A DNA stretch of 64,000 nucleotides, taken from positions 3,656,501 to 3,720,500 of the forward strand of contig NZ_CP047030.1 of NCBI RefSeq assembly GCF_009796825.1. The letters run 5' to 3'. The notes under the pieces are model-generated. The model was not told the DNA's origin. It saw nothing but the letters and a program-made list of their open reading frames with translations, and searched no databases. Positions 27,041-35,800 of the stretch are shown piece after piece. The first letter of the stretch is position 1. The number at the start of each line of letters is the position of its first letter. This DNA comes from Algibacter sp. L3A6. GTDB taxonomy: Bacteria; Bacteroidota; Bacteroidia; Flavobacteriales; Flavobacteriaceae. A program made the translations under genes and the position numbers.

Positions 27041-27841
27041 TTATCCTCGTATAGATAATAGTGGGATGTCTAATCCAGAAGACATAATACGTGTTTTACT
27101 TTTATGAATTAACGAAGACCAGAAGCCGTACTCGTAAGGCACCATAATTAGTATATCGGGTTTGTATTCTAGCATTTCGTTTCTTATTTCGTCTATAACA
27201 GCTTCAGATTGCACGTTTTTATAGAAATAAGAGACTTCTTCTAGTGGTTTTAAAATTTCAACGTTACTTTTTAATTCTGATATTTTATTATTTACATGAA
27301 AGACTCTTAATTCAGCATCAAACTTTTTAGTAGTCTTCTTAATTTCTTTTAAAATATTAGATGTTAATCCTTTATCCAAATCACAAGCAAATAAAATTTT
27401 GTCGATGCTTGTAAATTTTGCTTTTAGCGGCACAGCCAAAATAGGAATCTCAATTTTATTAATAGCTTCGGATGTCGTACTACCTAATAAATCGCCTTCT
27501 ATGGTTTTTGTGTGCATGCCCATAATAATCATGTCGGCATGATGTTCTTCGATAGCGCGTTGTAATTGTTTAAAGTATTCACCCATGGCAAAATCTACTT
27601 TAATTTCAAGGCCATAAGTTTCAGAAAGCTTCTTTGCGCGATTTTCTATTTTAGTTTTTGCATAATCTATAGATTGTAATATGTTTTTGTAAGGCAATCT
27701 AGATTGCACCACGTGTATGGATAGAATGTGTAAATGAAAAAGCACCAATTTTGCTTTAACTTTTTTAGCGGTTTGTATAGCGTATAAGGTTGCGTTTTGT
27801 GCTTCTTCCGAGAAATCGGATGATATGATAATTGTTTTCAT
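27041..27841 (-). CDS. Tandem-domain universal stress protein
   Basis: 266 residues holding two UspA domains. The first starts KTIIISSDFSEEAQNA and carries the nucleotide-binding-type MIIMGMHTKTIEGDLLGSTTSEAI. The second (about 145-266) is degenerate (ILFACDLDKG), ending in LIMVPYEYGFWSSLIHKSKT. Tandem Usp proteins of this size are common in Bacteroidota. The role is likely stress or energy adaptation, with no specific partner shown. Single gene, convergent with the VWA gene. Confidence 0.88.
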   Translation of the reverse strand: MKTIIISSDFSEEAQNATLYAIQTAKKVKAKLVLFHLHILSIHVVQSRLPYKNILQSIDYAKTKIENRAKKLSETYGLEIKVDFAMGEYFKQLQRAIEEHHADMIIMGMHTKTIEGDLLGSTTSEAINKIEIPILAVPLKAKFTSIDKILFACDLDKGLTSNILKEIKKTTKKFDAELRVFHVNNKISELKSNVEILKPLEEVSYFYKNVQSEAVIDEIRNEMLEYKPDILIMVPYEYGFWSSLIHKSKTRIMSSGLDIPLLSIRG

Positions 27842-27971
27842 AATATTATAGTTTTAGGGTGTAAAATCTAGATTAAAATTAAGAATTTTCGAGGGAATTA
27901 GCTATGGTTTTAACACTTGATTTGTGCTGTCTATAATCGATTTTTAATTCGTTAAACCTGTTTAAATACCT

Positions 27972-27979
27972 TATCTTTG
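27972..27979 (+). promoter_or_regulatory. -7 promoter box of SPFH gene
   Basis: TATCTTTG, 23 bases before the ATG at 28002. Confidence 0.6.
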
Positions 27980-28001
27980 AGAACTAAATAAAAAATTAAA
28001 T

Positions 28002-28814
28002 ATGGAAAAATTACCAAAAATTGCATTCCCCTTTATTATTGGAATAATTGTACTAATTATAGTTGTATCAAAATCTTTAGTAACCATTGGCCCTGGTGAA
28101 GGTGGTGTTTTATTTGAGCCTTTAGGTGGTGGTGTAAATACGGAACATACTTATGGTGAAGGTTTCCATATTGTAGCACCATGGAACGATATGATTGTTC
28201 AAAAGGTACGCCAGCAATCTATTTCAGAAAACATGAATGTACTTTCTGTAAATGGTTTAGATATTACTGTAAGTGGAACAATTTGGTTTCAACCAGAGTT
28301 TAAAAACTTAGGTAATTTAATACAAACAAAAGGTGAAGATTATATTCGTGAGCTTTTAAACCCAGCGATTAATGCGGCAGCAAAAAGTGTTGTAGGGCGT
28401 TATACTCCAGAGCAATTATATTCTAGTAAAAGAGATATTATTGAATTAGAGATTTTGGAAGAAGTAAGAAACGAGTTAGATGGTCAGTTTGTTAATGTAA
28501 AACGTGTTCTTGTAGAAAATGTAAAACTACCAACGACTATTAAAGATGCTATTGAGCGTAAACTTAAACAAGAGCAAGAATCTTTAGAATACGAGTTTAG
28601 ATTAGTTACTGCCAAAAAAGAAGCCGAAAAAGTAATTATTGAAGCGCAAGGTAAAGCTGATGCAAATAGAATTTTAAGTGCATCGCTTACAGATAAAATA
28701 CTTCAAGATAAAGGTATTGAGGCTACAGTAAAATTATCTGAATCTCCAAATAGTAAAACTATTATTATTGGTTCTGGAGATAGTGGATTACCTATTATTT
28801 TAGGAAATCAATAA
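28002..28814 (+). CDS. SPFH/prohibitin-family membrane protein
   Basis: 270 residues: one N-terminal membrane helix (PFIIGIIVLIIVVSKSL), then the band-7 domain opening VTIGPGEGGVLFEPLGGG. A charged coiled coil of the prohibitin kind follows (KQEQESLEYEFRLVTAKKEA ... EAQGKADANRIL). It ends in a glycine-rich LPIILGNQ. Prohibitin homologues form large membrane rings and often modulate membrane proteases. No protease gene is adjacent here. It is the last gene before the histidine operon leader. Confidence 0.9.
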   Translation: MEKLPKIAFPFIIGIIVLIIVVSKSLVTIGPGEGGVLFEPLGGGVNTEHTYGEGFHIVAPWNDMIVQKVRQQSISENMNVLSVNGLDITVSGTIWFQPEFKNLGNLIQTKGEDYIRELLNPAINAAAKSVVGRYTPEQLYSSKRDIIELEILEEVRNELDGQFVNVKRVLVENVKLPTTIKDAIERKLKQEQESLEYEFRLVTAKKEAEKVIIEAQGKADANRILSASLTDKILQDKGIEATVKLSESPNSKTIIIGSGDSGLPIILGNQ

Positions 28815-28988
28815 TTAAATTGAACAGTATGGATTAAACAACGCAGTATTTTAAACCTTATTTTGAAGATTAATTAATCTTTTTTTAATAAAACTAAGGA
28901 AAGTATAAATATTGAAAATTTAATTCTGAATAATTTGGCGTTTTAAACATATATTTTGCATATTTGTAGCGTTATAAAAACAAAAGAC

Positions 28989-29042
28989 ATGACTTTTATT
29001 CAAATACATCATCATTTTCAAATTTGCTCTCAGGCGAAGTGA
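28989..29042 (+). CDS. hisL: Histidine operon leader peptide
   Basis: A 17-codon reading frame (MTFIQIHHHFQICSQAK) with three successive CAT His codons at 29007-29015 lies 106 bases upstream of hisG. The His codons fall within the 5' arm of a long stem (28994-29019 pairing with 29041-29059). The terminator at 29073-29109 follows. This is the classical layout of transcription attenuation: a ribosome stalled at the His codons melts the first stem. Confidence 0.8.
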   Translation: MTFIQIHHHFQICSQAK

Positions 29043-29109
29043 AAATGTATTGAATAAAATCAACATATATTTAAACCCGTTTGAGCCAATCAAGCGGGTT
29101 TATTTTTTT
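28994..29109 (+). promoter_or_regulatory. his attenuator (leader stem plus terminator)
   Basis: Stem 1 pairs TTTTATTCAA (28994-29003), TACAT (29005-29009) and TTTC (29016-29019) with GAAAATGTATTGAATAAAA (29041-29059); two of the three His codons bulge out. The terminator stem is 29073-29082 with 29092-29101 (AAACCCGTTT / AAGCGGGTTT, one G-T pair), with a 9-base loop and seven T at 29103-29109. I could not trace an unambiguous antiterminator pairing. Confidence 0.75.
29073..29109 (+). terminator. Attenuator terminator before hisG
   Basis: Ten-pair stem plus T run, upstream of the first structural gene; see the attenuator entry. Confidence 0.8.
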
Positions 29110-29148
29110 AAACCAACGAGATTGTTTCAAACTCATAAACCAAATAAA

Positions 29149-30006
29149 ATGAGTAACTTAAGAATTGCAGTACAAAAATCAGGACGTTTAAATGAAGACT
29201 CAATGGCGCTTCTAAAAGATATCGGTATTTCTATCGATAACGGTAAAGATCAATTGAAAGCTTCGGCTAAAGGGTTTCCTGTAGAAGTGTTTTATTTAAG
29301 AAATGGAGACATTCCTCAATATTTAAAAGATGGTGTTGTAGATGCCGCTATTATCGGAGAGAATGTTTTAATTGAAAAAGGAGAAGGTATCAATGTGGTT
29401 GAAAAATTAGGTTTTTCTTCATGCCGTGTTTGTATTGCTGTGCCAAAAGATGCCGATTACAATGGTGTTAAAGATTTAGATGGTACGCGTATCGCGACAT
29501 CTTATCCAAATACAGTACAACAGTATTTAGAGAAAAATGGTATTACAGCAAACCTTCATATTATTAATGGTTCTGTAGAAATTGCACCAAATATTGGTTT
29601 AGCCGATGCTATTTGTGATATTGTTTCTAGTGGAAGTACACTGTTTAAAAACAATTTAAAAGAAGTTGAAACTATTTTAACTTCGGAAGCAGTACTTGCG
29701 GTTTCTCCAGTTTTAAGTGAAGAAAAGCAAGCTATTCTAGATACTATTCAATTTAGGATTCAATCGGTTTTAAAAGGAAGAAACTCTAAGTATGTGCTTT
29801 TAAATGCACCTAATGATAAGCTAGACGCTATTATTTCATTATTACCAGGTATGAAAAGTCCAACGGTATTGCCATTAGCGCAAGAAGGATGGAGTTCTGT
29901 ACACTCGGTAATCCCGAAAAACGATTTCTGGAATATTATTGAAGGCCTAAAAGCAAATGGCGCACAAGGTATTTTAGTTTGTCCAATTGAAAAAATGGTG
30001 CTTTAA
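29149..30006 (+). CDS. hisG: ATP phosphoribosyltransferase, long form
   Basis: First step of histidine synthesis: joins ATP and PRPP; feedback-inhibited by His. From ATG 29149 the protein is 285 residues, the HisG-long type with a C-terminal ACT-like regulatory domain (KYVLLNAPNDKLDAIISLLPG ... GILVCPIEKMVL). The catalytic domain has IAVQKSGRLNEDS and the PRPP-type segment DAICDIVSSGSTL. An in-frame TTG at 29050 would force translation through the attenuator stem and terminator, so it is rejected. Confidence 0.95.
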   Translation: MSNLRIAVQKSGRLNEDSMALLKDIGISIDNGKDQLKASAKGFPVEVFYLRNGDIPQYLKDGVVDAAIIGENVLIEKGEGINVVEKLGFSSCRVCIAVPKDADYNGVKDLDGTRIATSYPNTVQQYLEKNGITANLHIINGSVEIAPNIGLADAICDIVSSGSTLFKNNLKEVETILTSEAVLAVSPVLSEEKQAILDTIQFRIQSVLKGRNSKYVLLNAPNDKLDAIISLLPGMKSPTVLPLAQEGWSSVHSVIPKNDFWNIIEGLKANGAQGILVCPIEKMVL

Positions 30007-30021
30007 TTAATTTGTTTTTCT

Positions 30022-30041
30022 ATTTCCGTAAAAACGGAAAT
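30022..30041. repeat. Small hairpin between hisG and hisD
   Basis: ATTTCCGT-AAAA-ACGGAAAT, eight-base arms, no T run. It may be an mRNA-stabilising stem; no terminator is implied since the operon continues. Confidence 0.5.
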
Positions 30042-30057
30042 CTCAAAATGTAAGAGT

Positions 30058-31347
30058 ATGCAAATAATAAACAATCCAAATAAAAGCGATTGGTCGGAAA
30101 TTTTAAAACGTCCAACCCAAACAGTTAATGATATTGAAGGCACTGTAACACGTGTTTTTCAAGATGTCGTTGCTAGAGGTGATGCGGCTATAAAAGAATA
30201 TACTGTTCGTTTTGATGGTGTAGATTTAGAGTCTAATATTGTGTCTACCGAAGAGATTGAAGCGGCTGTAAACGTGGTTGCAGAACCACTTAAAAATGCT
30301 ATAAAAAAAGCAAAGCATAATATTGAAGTTTTTCATAAAGCTCAAAAAACAACTAAAGTTGAAGTAGAAACAACGAACGGTGTATCGTGCTGGCAAGAAA
30401 AAAGACCTATCGAAAAAGTAGGTTTGTATATTCCTGGCGGAACGGCTCCATTGTTTTCAACAGTTTTAATGTTGGCAGTTCCTGCTCAAATTGCAGGTTG
30501 TAAAGAGATAGTTTTATGTTCTCCTCCTAATAAAAAAGGAGAACTGGCTCCAGAAATTTTATTTGCGGCAAATTTATGTGGTGTTACCAAAATTATTAAA
30601 GTTGGTGGTATTCAGGCTGTTGCTGGTTTAACTTTTGGGACAGAAACTATACCTCAAGTTTATAAAATTTTCGGACCAGGAAATCAATTTGTAACCGTGG
30701 CTAAGCAATTAGCAACTAAACACGGTGTAGCTATAGATATGCCGGCCGGACCAAGTGAGTTATTAGTTGTTGCCGATAAGAGCGCAAATGCGTCTTATAT
30801 TGCTTCAGATTTATTAAGTCAAGCTGAACATGGTACGGACAGTCAGGTTATTTTGGTTTCAACTTCAAAAGATATTATTGAAAAGGTTTCTACTGAAATT
30901 GAGAATCAATTAGAAGTACTTCCGCGTAAAGCGATTGCAGAAAAAGCGATTGCTAATTCTAAGCTGATTTATGTTGAAAATCATGAGATTGCCTTAGAAA
31001 TGATAAATGAGTACGGCCCAGAACATTTTATTATTTGTACTGAAGCTAATGACTTTTATGTTGATGGTATTCGCAATGCGGGTTCTGTTTTTATTGGTGA
31101 TTATACACCAGAAAGTGCAGGAGATTATGCTTCGGGAACTAACCATACTTTACCAACTAACGGATTTAGCAAAGCGTATTCGGGGGTGAATTTAGATAGT
31201 TTTTTAAAGCAAATGACGTTTCAGAAGATATCTAAAGAGGGCTTGCTAAATATTGGAGAAACTATTGAGTTAATGGCAGAGGCCGAAGGTTTACAAGCGC
31301 ACAAAAACGCAGTGTCTATCCGTTTAAATGATTTGAGAAATGATTAA
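30058..31347 (+). CDS. hisD: Histidinol dehydrogenase
   Basis: Zinc-dependent, two-step NAD oxidation of histidinol to histidine, the last pathway step. 429 residues, standard. The signatures IPGGTAPLFSTVLMLAVPA, KIFGPGNQFVTVAKQ, DMPAGPSELLVVAD and SQAEHGTDSQV (zinc His) are all present. The C-terminus overlaps the hisC start by eight bases, indicating translational coupling. Confidence 0.96.
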   Translation: MQIINNPNKSDWSEILKRPTQTVNDIEGTVTRVFQDVVARGDAAIKEYTVRFDGVDLESNIVSTEEIEAAVNVVAEPLKNAIKKAKHNIEVFHKAQKTTKVEVETTNGVSCWQEKRPIEKVGLYIPGGTAPLFSTVLMLAVPAQIAGCKEIVLCSPPNKKGELAPEILFAANLCGVTKIIKVGGIQAVAGLTFGTETIPQVYKIFGPGNQFVTVAKQLATKHGVAIDMPAGPSELLVVADKSANASYIASDLLSQAEHGTDSQVILVSTSKDIIEKVSTEIENQLEVLPRKAIAEKAIANSKLIYVENHEIALEMINEYGPEHFIICTEANDFYVDGIRNAGSVFIGDYTPESAGDYASGTNHTLPTNGFSKAYSGVNLDSFLKQMTFQKISKEGLLNIGETIELMAEAEGLQAHKNAVSIRLNDLRND

Positions 31348-32365
31348 TTTAAAAGATATTGTTAGAGATAACATCTGGAATTTAAAAGCGTATTCGTCTG
31401 CAAGAGATGAATTTAAAGGGACGGCAGATGTCTTTTTAGACGCTAATGAGAATCCTTACGGAATATTAAATAGATATCCAGATCCACACCAAAAGGCGAT
31501 AAAAGAAAAACTATCTATTCTTAAAAAGGTAGAAACAAATCAAATTTTTATTGGTAATGGAAGTGATGAAGTTATAGAATTAGCCTTTCGTATTTTCTGT
31601 GAACCAGGAAAAGATAAGGTTTTAACCTTTTCGCCAACCTATGGTATGTACGATGTATCTGCGAATATCAATAATATTGAGTTGATCAAACAGCCGTTAA
31701 TTAATGATTTTCAGATCAGCCTAAATCAATTACAACCGTATTTAGATTTTGAAGATATAAAAATCATCTTTATCTGTTCGCCAAATAACCCAACAGGAAA
31801 CATATTAAATACTGAAGACCTTGAATATATTTTAGAAAATTTCAATGGTATTGTAATTGTCGATGAGGCATACATTGATTTTAGTTTGCAAGATTCTTTC
31901 ATTAAAAATATTAATAAGTATAACAATTTAATTGTTAGTCAAACCTTTAGTAAAGCTTGGGGATTGGCTGGCGTGAGAGTAGGTGTGGCTTATGCAAGCG
32001 AAGCTATTATTAATTTATACAATCGTGTAAAACCACCTTATAATGTAAGCACATTAAATCAGGATGCCGTTTTAGATCGGTTAAATAATTTAGATGAAGT
32101 AAAACGTAATATTGATGCTATTCTTTTAGAGCGTACAAAATTAAAAGAGGCTTTAATTAAGCTGCCTTTAGTAAAAAAAATATATCCTACAGATGCCAAT
32201 TTTTTATTGATTGAAGTAGACAATGCCGACAAGCTTTATCAATATTTAATTGATAAAAAAGTAATTGTTAGAAATAGAAATACGCAAGTAGATAACTGTA
32301 TTCGTATTACGGTTGGTACACCTGCAGAGAACAAAATATTAATAGATACTTTAAATTCTTTATAA
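31340..32365 (+). CDS. hisC: Histidinol-phosphate aminotransferase
   Basis: PLP enzyme converting imidazole-acetol phosphate to histidinol phosphate. 341 residues, fold type I. GNGSDEVIEL binds the cofactor phosphate, SPNNPTGN and VDEAYIDF are conserved, and SQTFSKAWGLAGVRVG contains the Schiff-base Lys. The start overlaps hisD. The stop shares one base with the hisB ATG (TAATG). Confidence 0.95.
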   Translation: MINLKDIVRDNIWNLKAYSSARDEFKGTADVFLDANENPYGILNRYPDPHQKAIKEKLSILKKVETNQIFIGNGSDEVIELAFRIFCEPGKDKVLTFSPTYGMYDVSANINNIELIKQPLINDFQISLNQLQPYLDFEDIKIIFICSPNNPTGNILNTEDLEYILENFNGIVIVDEAYIDFSLQDSFIKNINKYNNLIVSQTFSKAWGLAGVRVGVAYASEAIINLYNRVKPPYNVSTLNQDAVLDRLNNLDEVKRNIDAILLERTKLKEALIKLPLVKKIYPTDANFLLIEVDNADKLYQYLIDKKVIVRNRNTQVDNCIRITVGTPAENKILIDTLNSL

Positions 32366-33503
32366 TGAAGAAAGTACTTTTTATTGACAGAGACGGAACT
32401 TTGGTTTTAGAGCCGCCAGTAGATTATCAATTAGATAGTTTAGAGAAACTAGAATATTATCCTAAGGTATTTCAATACATGGCTAAAATAGCTAGTGAGT
32501 TGGATTACGAATTGGTAATGGTTACTAATCAAGATGGTTTGGGAACTGATTCTTTTCCTGAAGATACGTTTTGGGGACCTCAAAATAAAATTATTGATGC
32601 TTTCGCTAAAGAAGGGTGTTGTTTTTACAGAAGTGTATATTGATAAAACATTTCCTCATGAAAATGCTGAAACACGTAAGCCTAGAACAGGCTTATTAAC
32701 AAAATATTTTTCTGAAGATTACGATTTAGAAAATTCTTTTGTATTAGGTGATAGAATTACCGATATGGAATTGGCTAAAAACTTAGGAGCAAAAGGTATT
32801 TTCTTATCTGAAGATCCTGAATTGGGAGCAGATGAAATAGAAACTTCTAAACAAGCCATTTTAGACTGCATTGCTTTAACAAGCAGAGATTGGAAAAACT
32901 ATTTATGATTTTCTAAAATTGGAAGATCGCGTTCAAGAAATTACTAGAAATACCAATGAAACTAAAATTTATATTAAGTTGAATTTGGATGGTTCTGGTA
33001 AGAATGATATTAACACGGGTTTATCGTTTTTCGATCACATGTTAGATCAAATTGGTCGTCATGGCGCGATGGATTTAACTGTAAAAGTAGATGGTGATTT
33101 AAATGTAGATGAACACCATACTATTGAAGATACCATGATTGCTTTAGGTGAATTATTCAATAAAGCTCTAGGTAATAAATTAGGTATTGAGCGTTACGGA
33201 TTCTGTTTACCAATGGACGACTGTTTAGCACAAGGTGCTGTAGATTTTGGTGGTAGAAACTGGTTAGAATGGGATGCGGAATTTAAACGTGAGAAAATTG
33301 GTGATATGCCAACTGAAATGTTTTTCCACTTGTTTAAATCGTTTACTGATGGCGCAAAATGTAATTTAAATGTTAAGGCTGAAGGCGTAAACGAACACCA
33401 TAAAATAGAAGGTATTTTTAAAGCTTTCGCAAAAGCAATGAAAATGGCTGTTAAACGCGATTCGAACAAAATGTTTTTGCCAAGCACAAAAGGGATGTTA
33501 TAG
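32365..33503 (+). pseudogene. hisB: Bifunctional histidinol-phosphatase / imidazoleglycerol-phosphate dehydratase, interrupted by two +1 indels
   Basis: The HAD phosphatase domain begins MKKVLFIDRDGTL (catalytic Asp pair). The frame shifts at the GGG run 32614-32616; removing one G restores EGVVFTEVYIDK. It shifts again at the A run 32894-32898; removing one A gives RDWKTIYDFLKLEDR and joins to the dehydratase domain. That domain is complete (LSFFDHMLDQIGRHG, DEHHTIEDTM, EGVNEHHKIEGIF with the metal histidines). Repaired, the protein is about 379 residues, normal for HisB. As read, the phosphatase part is split, and the dehydratase could start only from a weak TTG at 32919. Both indels are in homopolymers of an otherwise intact operon, so sequence error is the simpler reading. 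Confidence 0.85.
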
Positions 33504-33525
33504 AATAGTTTTTGGCTTTTAGTTA

Positions 33526-33545
33526 CTGGTTATTATTGTAACCAG
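33526..33545. repeat. Small inverted repeat between hisB and hisH
   Basis: CTGGTTA-TTATTG-TAACCAG with seven-base arms, no T run. Role unknown; it is probably an mRNA stem. Confidence 0.4.
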
Positions 33546-33576
33546 AAATGAACGACGAAAAACGAACAACAAGAAA

Positions 33577-34158
33577 ATGAAATTAGTTATAATAAATTAC
33601 GGAGCCGGAAATATAAAAAGTATACAGTTTGCTTTTAAACGCTTAGGTGTCGATGCTATTTTATCGAACGATCCTGAAGAAATTTTGGCGGCCGATAAAA
33701 TTATTTTTCCTGGTGTTGGAGAGGCGAGTTCTGCCATGAAAATGTTAGAAGAAAGCGGATTGGCAACGTTAATTCCGACTTTAAAACAGCCGGTTTTAGG
33801 CATTTGTTTGGGTATGCAACTGATGTGTAAAACCACTGAAGAAGGTGATACCAAAGGGTTGAGCATTTTTCAAACCGATGTAAAACGTTTTGATCATTCT
33901 GTAAAAGTACCACATATGGGATGGAACGTTATTAAAGATTTAAAATCCGATTTATTTAAGGGTTTAAAAGAAAACGAATACATGTATTTGGTGCATAGTT
34001 ATTATGCTGAGCATTGTAAAGAAACTATTGCAAAAACAGATTATGGATTAAATTATGCATCGGCTTTACAACACAATAATTTCTATGGTGTACAATTTCA
34101 CCCAGAAAAAAGTGGAACCGAAGGCGCTAAAATTTTACAAAACTTTCTAAACCTTTAG
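33577..34158 (+). CDS. hisH: Imidazole glycerol phosphate synthase, glutaminase subunit
   Basis: Class I glutamine amidotransferase that feeds ammonia to HisF. 193 residues. Nucleophile Cys is in GICLGMQLM near residue 78. The His-Glu pair is in QFHPEKSGTEG near the end. VIINYGAGNIKS opens the protein. It follows hisB by about 70 bases of AAC-rich spacer. Confidence 0.95.
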   Translation: MKLVIINYGAGNIKSIQFAFKRLGVDAILSNDPEEILAADKIIFPGVGEASSAMKMLEESGLATLIPTLKQPVLGICLGMQLMCKTTEEGDTKGLSIFQTDVKRFDHSVKVPHMGWNVIKDLKSDLFKGLKENEYMYLVHSYYAEHCKETIAKTDYGLNYASALQHNNFYGVQFHPEKSGTEGAKILQNFLNL

Positions 34159-34212
34159 TTTCATTCATTAAAATAGAACGAAACAAAAACTATTAACAAG
34201 TAACCAATAACG

Positions 34213-34941
34213 ATGAGAATAATACCAGCAATAGACATTATAGACGGGAAATGTGTTCGACTTTCAAAAGGCGATTATAGCACAAAAAAAATATATAATG
34301 AACATCCTTTAGAAATCGCTAAACAATTTGAAGCTCATGGTATTGAGTTTTTACATTTAGTAGATTTAGATGGCGCTAAGGCTAGTCATATTGTAAATCA
34401 TAAAGTTTTGGAAGAAATAGCTTCTAAAACGAGTTTGAAAATTGATTTTGGTGGTGGTTTAAAAACGGATGATGATTTAAGAATTGCATTTGAATCTGGT
34501 GCTGGTCAAATTACTGGTGGTAGTATTGCGGTTAAACAACCTGATGTTTTTAAAAGTTGGTTATCTAAATTTGGTGCCGACAAAATTATTTTGGGAGCGG
34601 ATGCTAACAACGAAAAGATAGCTATTAGTGGTTGGTTAGAAGAATCTGATGAAGATTTAATTCCCTTTGTTCAAAATTATCAAAAAGAAGGTGTGCAGTA
34701 TGTTATTTGTACAGATATTGCTAAAGATGGTATGTTAGAAGGTCCTTCTTTCGATTTGTATGAAAAAATGTTGGCACAACTACCAAATATAAAATTAATA
34801 GCAAGTGGTGGTATTTCAACGTTTGATGAATTACCAAAATTAGCCGAACTAGGTTGCGAAGGCACCATAATTGGGAAAGCCATTTACGAGAATAAAATAA
34901 GCTTAAAACAATTAGAGGATTTCATTTTAAATAAATCCTAA
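34213..34941 (+). CDS. hisA: ProFAR isomerase
   Basis: TIM-barrel Amadori isomerase acting on ProFAR. 242 residues. The catalytic Asp near the N-terminus is in IPAIDIIDGKCVRL; the second Asp follows in YVICTDIAKDGMLEGP. The phosphate loops FGGGLKT and ASGGISTFDE are intact. Same operon as hisH and hisF. Confidence 0.95.
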   Translation: MRIIPAIDIIDGKCVRLSKGDYSTKKIYNEHPLEIAKQFEAHGIEFLHLVDLDGAKASHIVNHKVLEEIASKTSLKIDFGGGLKTDDDLRIAFESGAGQITGGSIAVKQPDVFKSWLSKFGADKIILGADANNEKIAISGWLEESDEDLIPFVQNYQKEGVQYVICTDIAKDGMLEGPSFDLYEKMLAQLPNIKLIASGGISTFDELPKLAELGCEGTIIGKAIYENKISLKQLEDFILNKS

Positions 34942-35002
34942 TCCGTTTTTAGAAAGTCATTTATTAATAGTGAACAACTAAAAACCAACAACATTAAAAA
35001 TA

Positions 35003-35758
35003 ATGCTTACAAAAAGAATAATTCCTTGCTTAGATATTAAAAACGGTCGTACTGTAAAAGGTGTGAACTTTGTAGATTTACGCGACGCTGGTGATCCGGT
35101 AGAATTGGCAAAACAATATGCCGATGTTGGTGCCGACGAACTTGTTTTTCTTGATATTTCGGCTACTTTAGAAGGTCGTGGCACTACGTTAGATATGGTT
35201 TTACGTGTTGCAGAACAAGTTAATATTCCGTTTACAGTAGGTGGTGGGATTTCTTCTGTAGAGCATGTAGACGAGCTTTTACATTGTGGTGCAGATAAGG
35301 TATCTATAAATTCATCGGCAGTAAAGCGTCCTGAATTAGTAAACGAGTTATCAAATAAATTTGGAAGTCAGTGTGTGGTTGTCGCTATCGATGCTAAACA
35401 AGTTGACGGACAATGGAAAGTGCATTTAGCTGGCGGAAGTATTCCAACGGATATTGATTTATTCGAATGGGCTAAAGAGGTTGAAACACGTGGTGCAGGT
35501 GAAATTTTATTTACATCAATGAATCATGATGGTACAAAAAATGGTTTTGCTAATGAAGCTTTAGCTAAATTATCAGAAAGCTTGAATATTCCAATAATAG
35601 CATCGGGAGGTGCGGGTAATGTTCAACATTTTATTGATACCTTTGAAATCGGAAAATCGGATGCAGCTTTGGCTGCTAGTGTTTTTCACTTTGGTGAAAT
35701 TCCAATTCCTGAATTAAAGAAAGAATTAAAAGCAAATAATATCGAAGTACGACTTTAG
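35003..35758 (+). CDS. hisF: Imidazole glycerol phosphate synthase, cyclase subunit
   Basis: Cyclase partner of HisH. 251 residues, TIM barrel. RIIPCLDIKNGRTVKGVNF holds the catalytic Asp near the start. FTVGGGISSVE and ASGGAGNVQHF are the phosphate sites, and ILFTSMNHDGTKNGF carries the second Asp. The spacer to hisIE contains a short palindromic repeat. Confidence 0.96.
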   Translation: MLTKRIIPCLDIKNGRTVKGVNFVDLRDAGDPVELAKQYADVGADELVFLDISATLEGRGTTLDMVLRVAEQVNIPFTVGGGISSVEHVDELLHCGADKVSINSSAVKRPELVNELSNKFGSQCVVVAIDAKQVDGQWKVHLAGGSIPTDIDLFEWAKEVETRGAGEILFTSMNHDGTKNGFANEALAKLSESLNIPIIASGGAGNVQHFIDTFEIGKSDAALAASVFHFGEIPIPELKKELKANNIEVRL

Positions 35759-35765
35759 TCGTCAT

Positions 35766-35782
35766 GCTGAATCTAATTCAGC
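35766..35782. repeat. Short palindromic intergenic repeat
   Basis: GCTGAAT-CTA-ATTCAGC inside GTCATGCTGAATCTAATTCAGC. The CATGCTGAA...TTCAGCA pattern is, from memory, a common dispersed intergenic repeat in Bacteroidota. Confidence 0.5.
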
Positions 35783-35800
35783 AACCTATAAAATTTTATT

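Noticed and set aside
29050..29148. Longer hisG starting at TTG 29050
   Set aside because: The added residues span the attenuator's first stem and terminator; the conserved HisG N-terminus begins at ATG 29149.
30022..30041. Terminator between hisG and hisD
   Set aside because: The hairpin has no T run and the operon clearly continues.
32534..32613. Separate gene start at 32534 inside hisB
   Set aside because: Its first part is an out-of-frame shadow of the phosphatase domain; only the part after about 32616 carries HisB residues.
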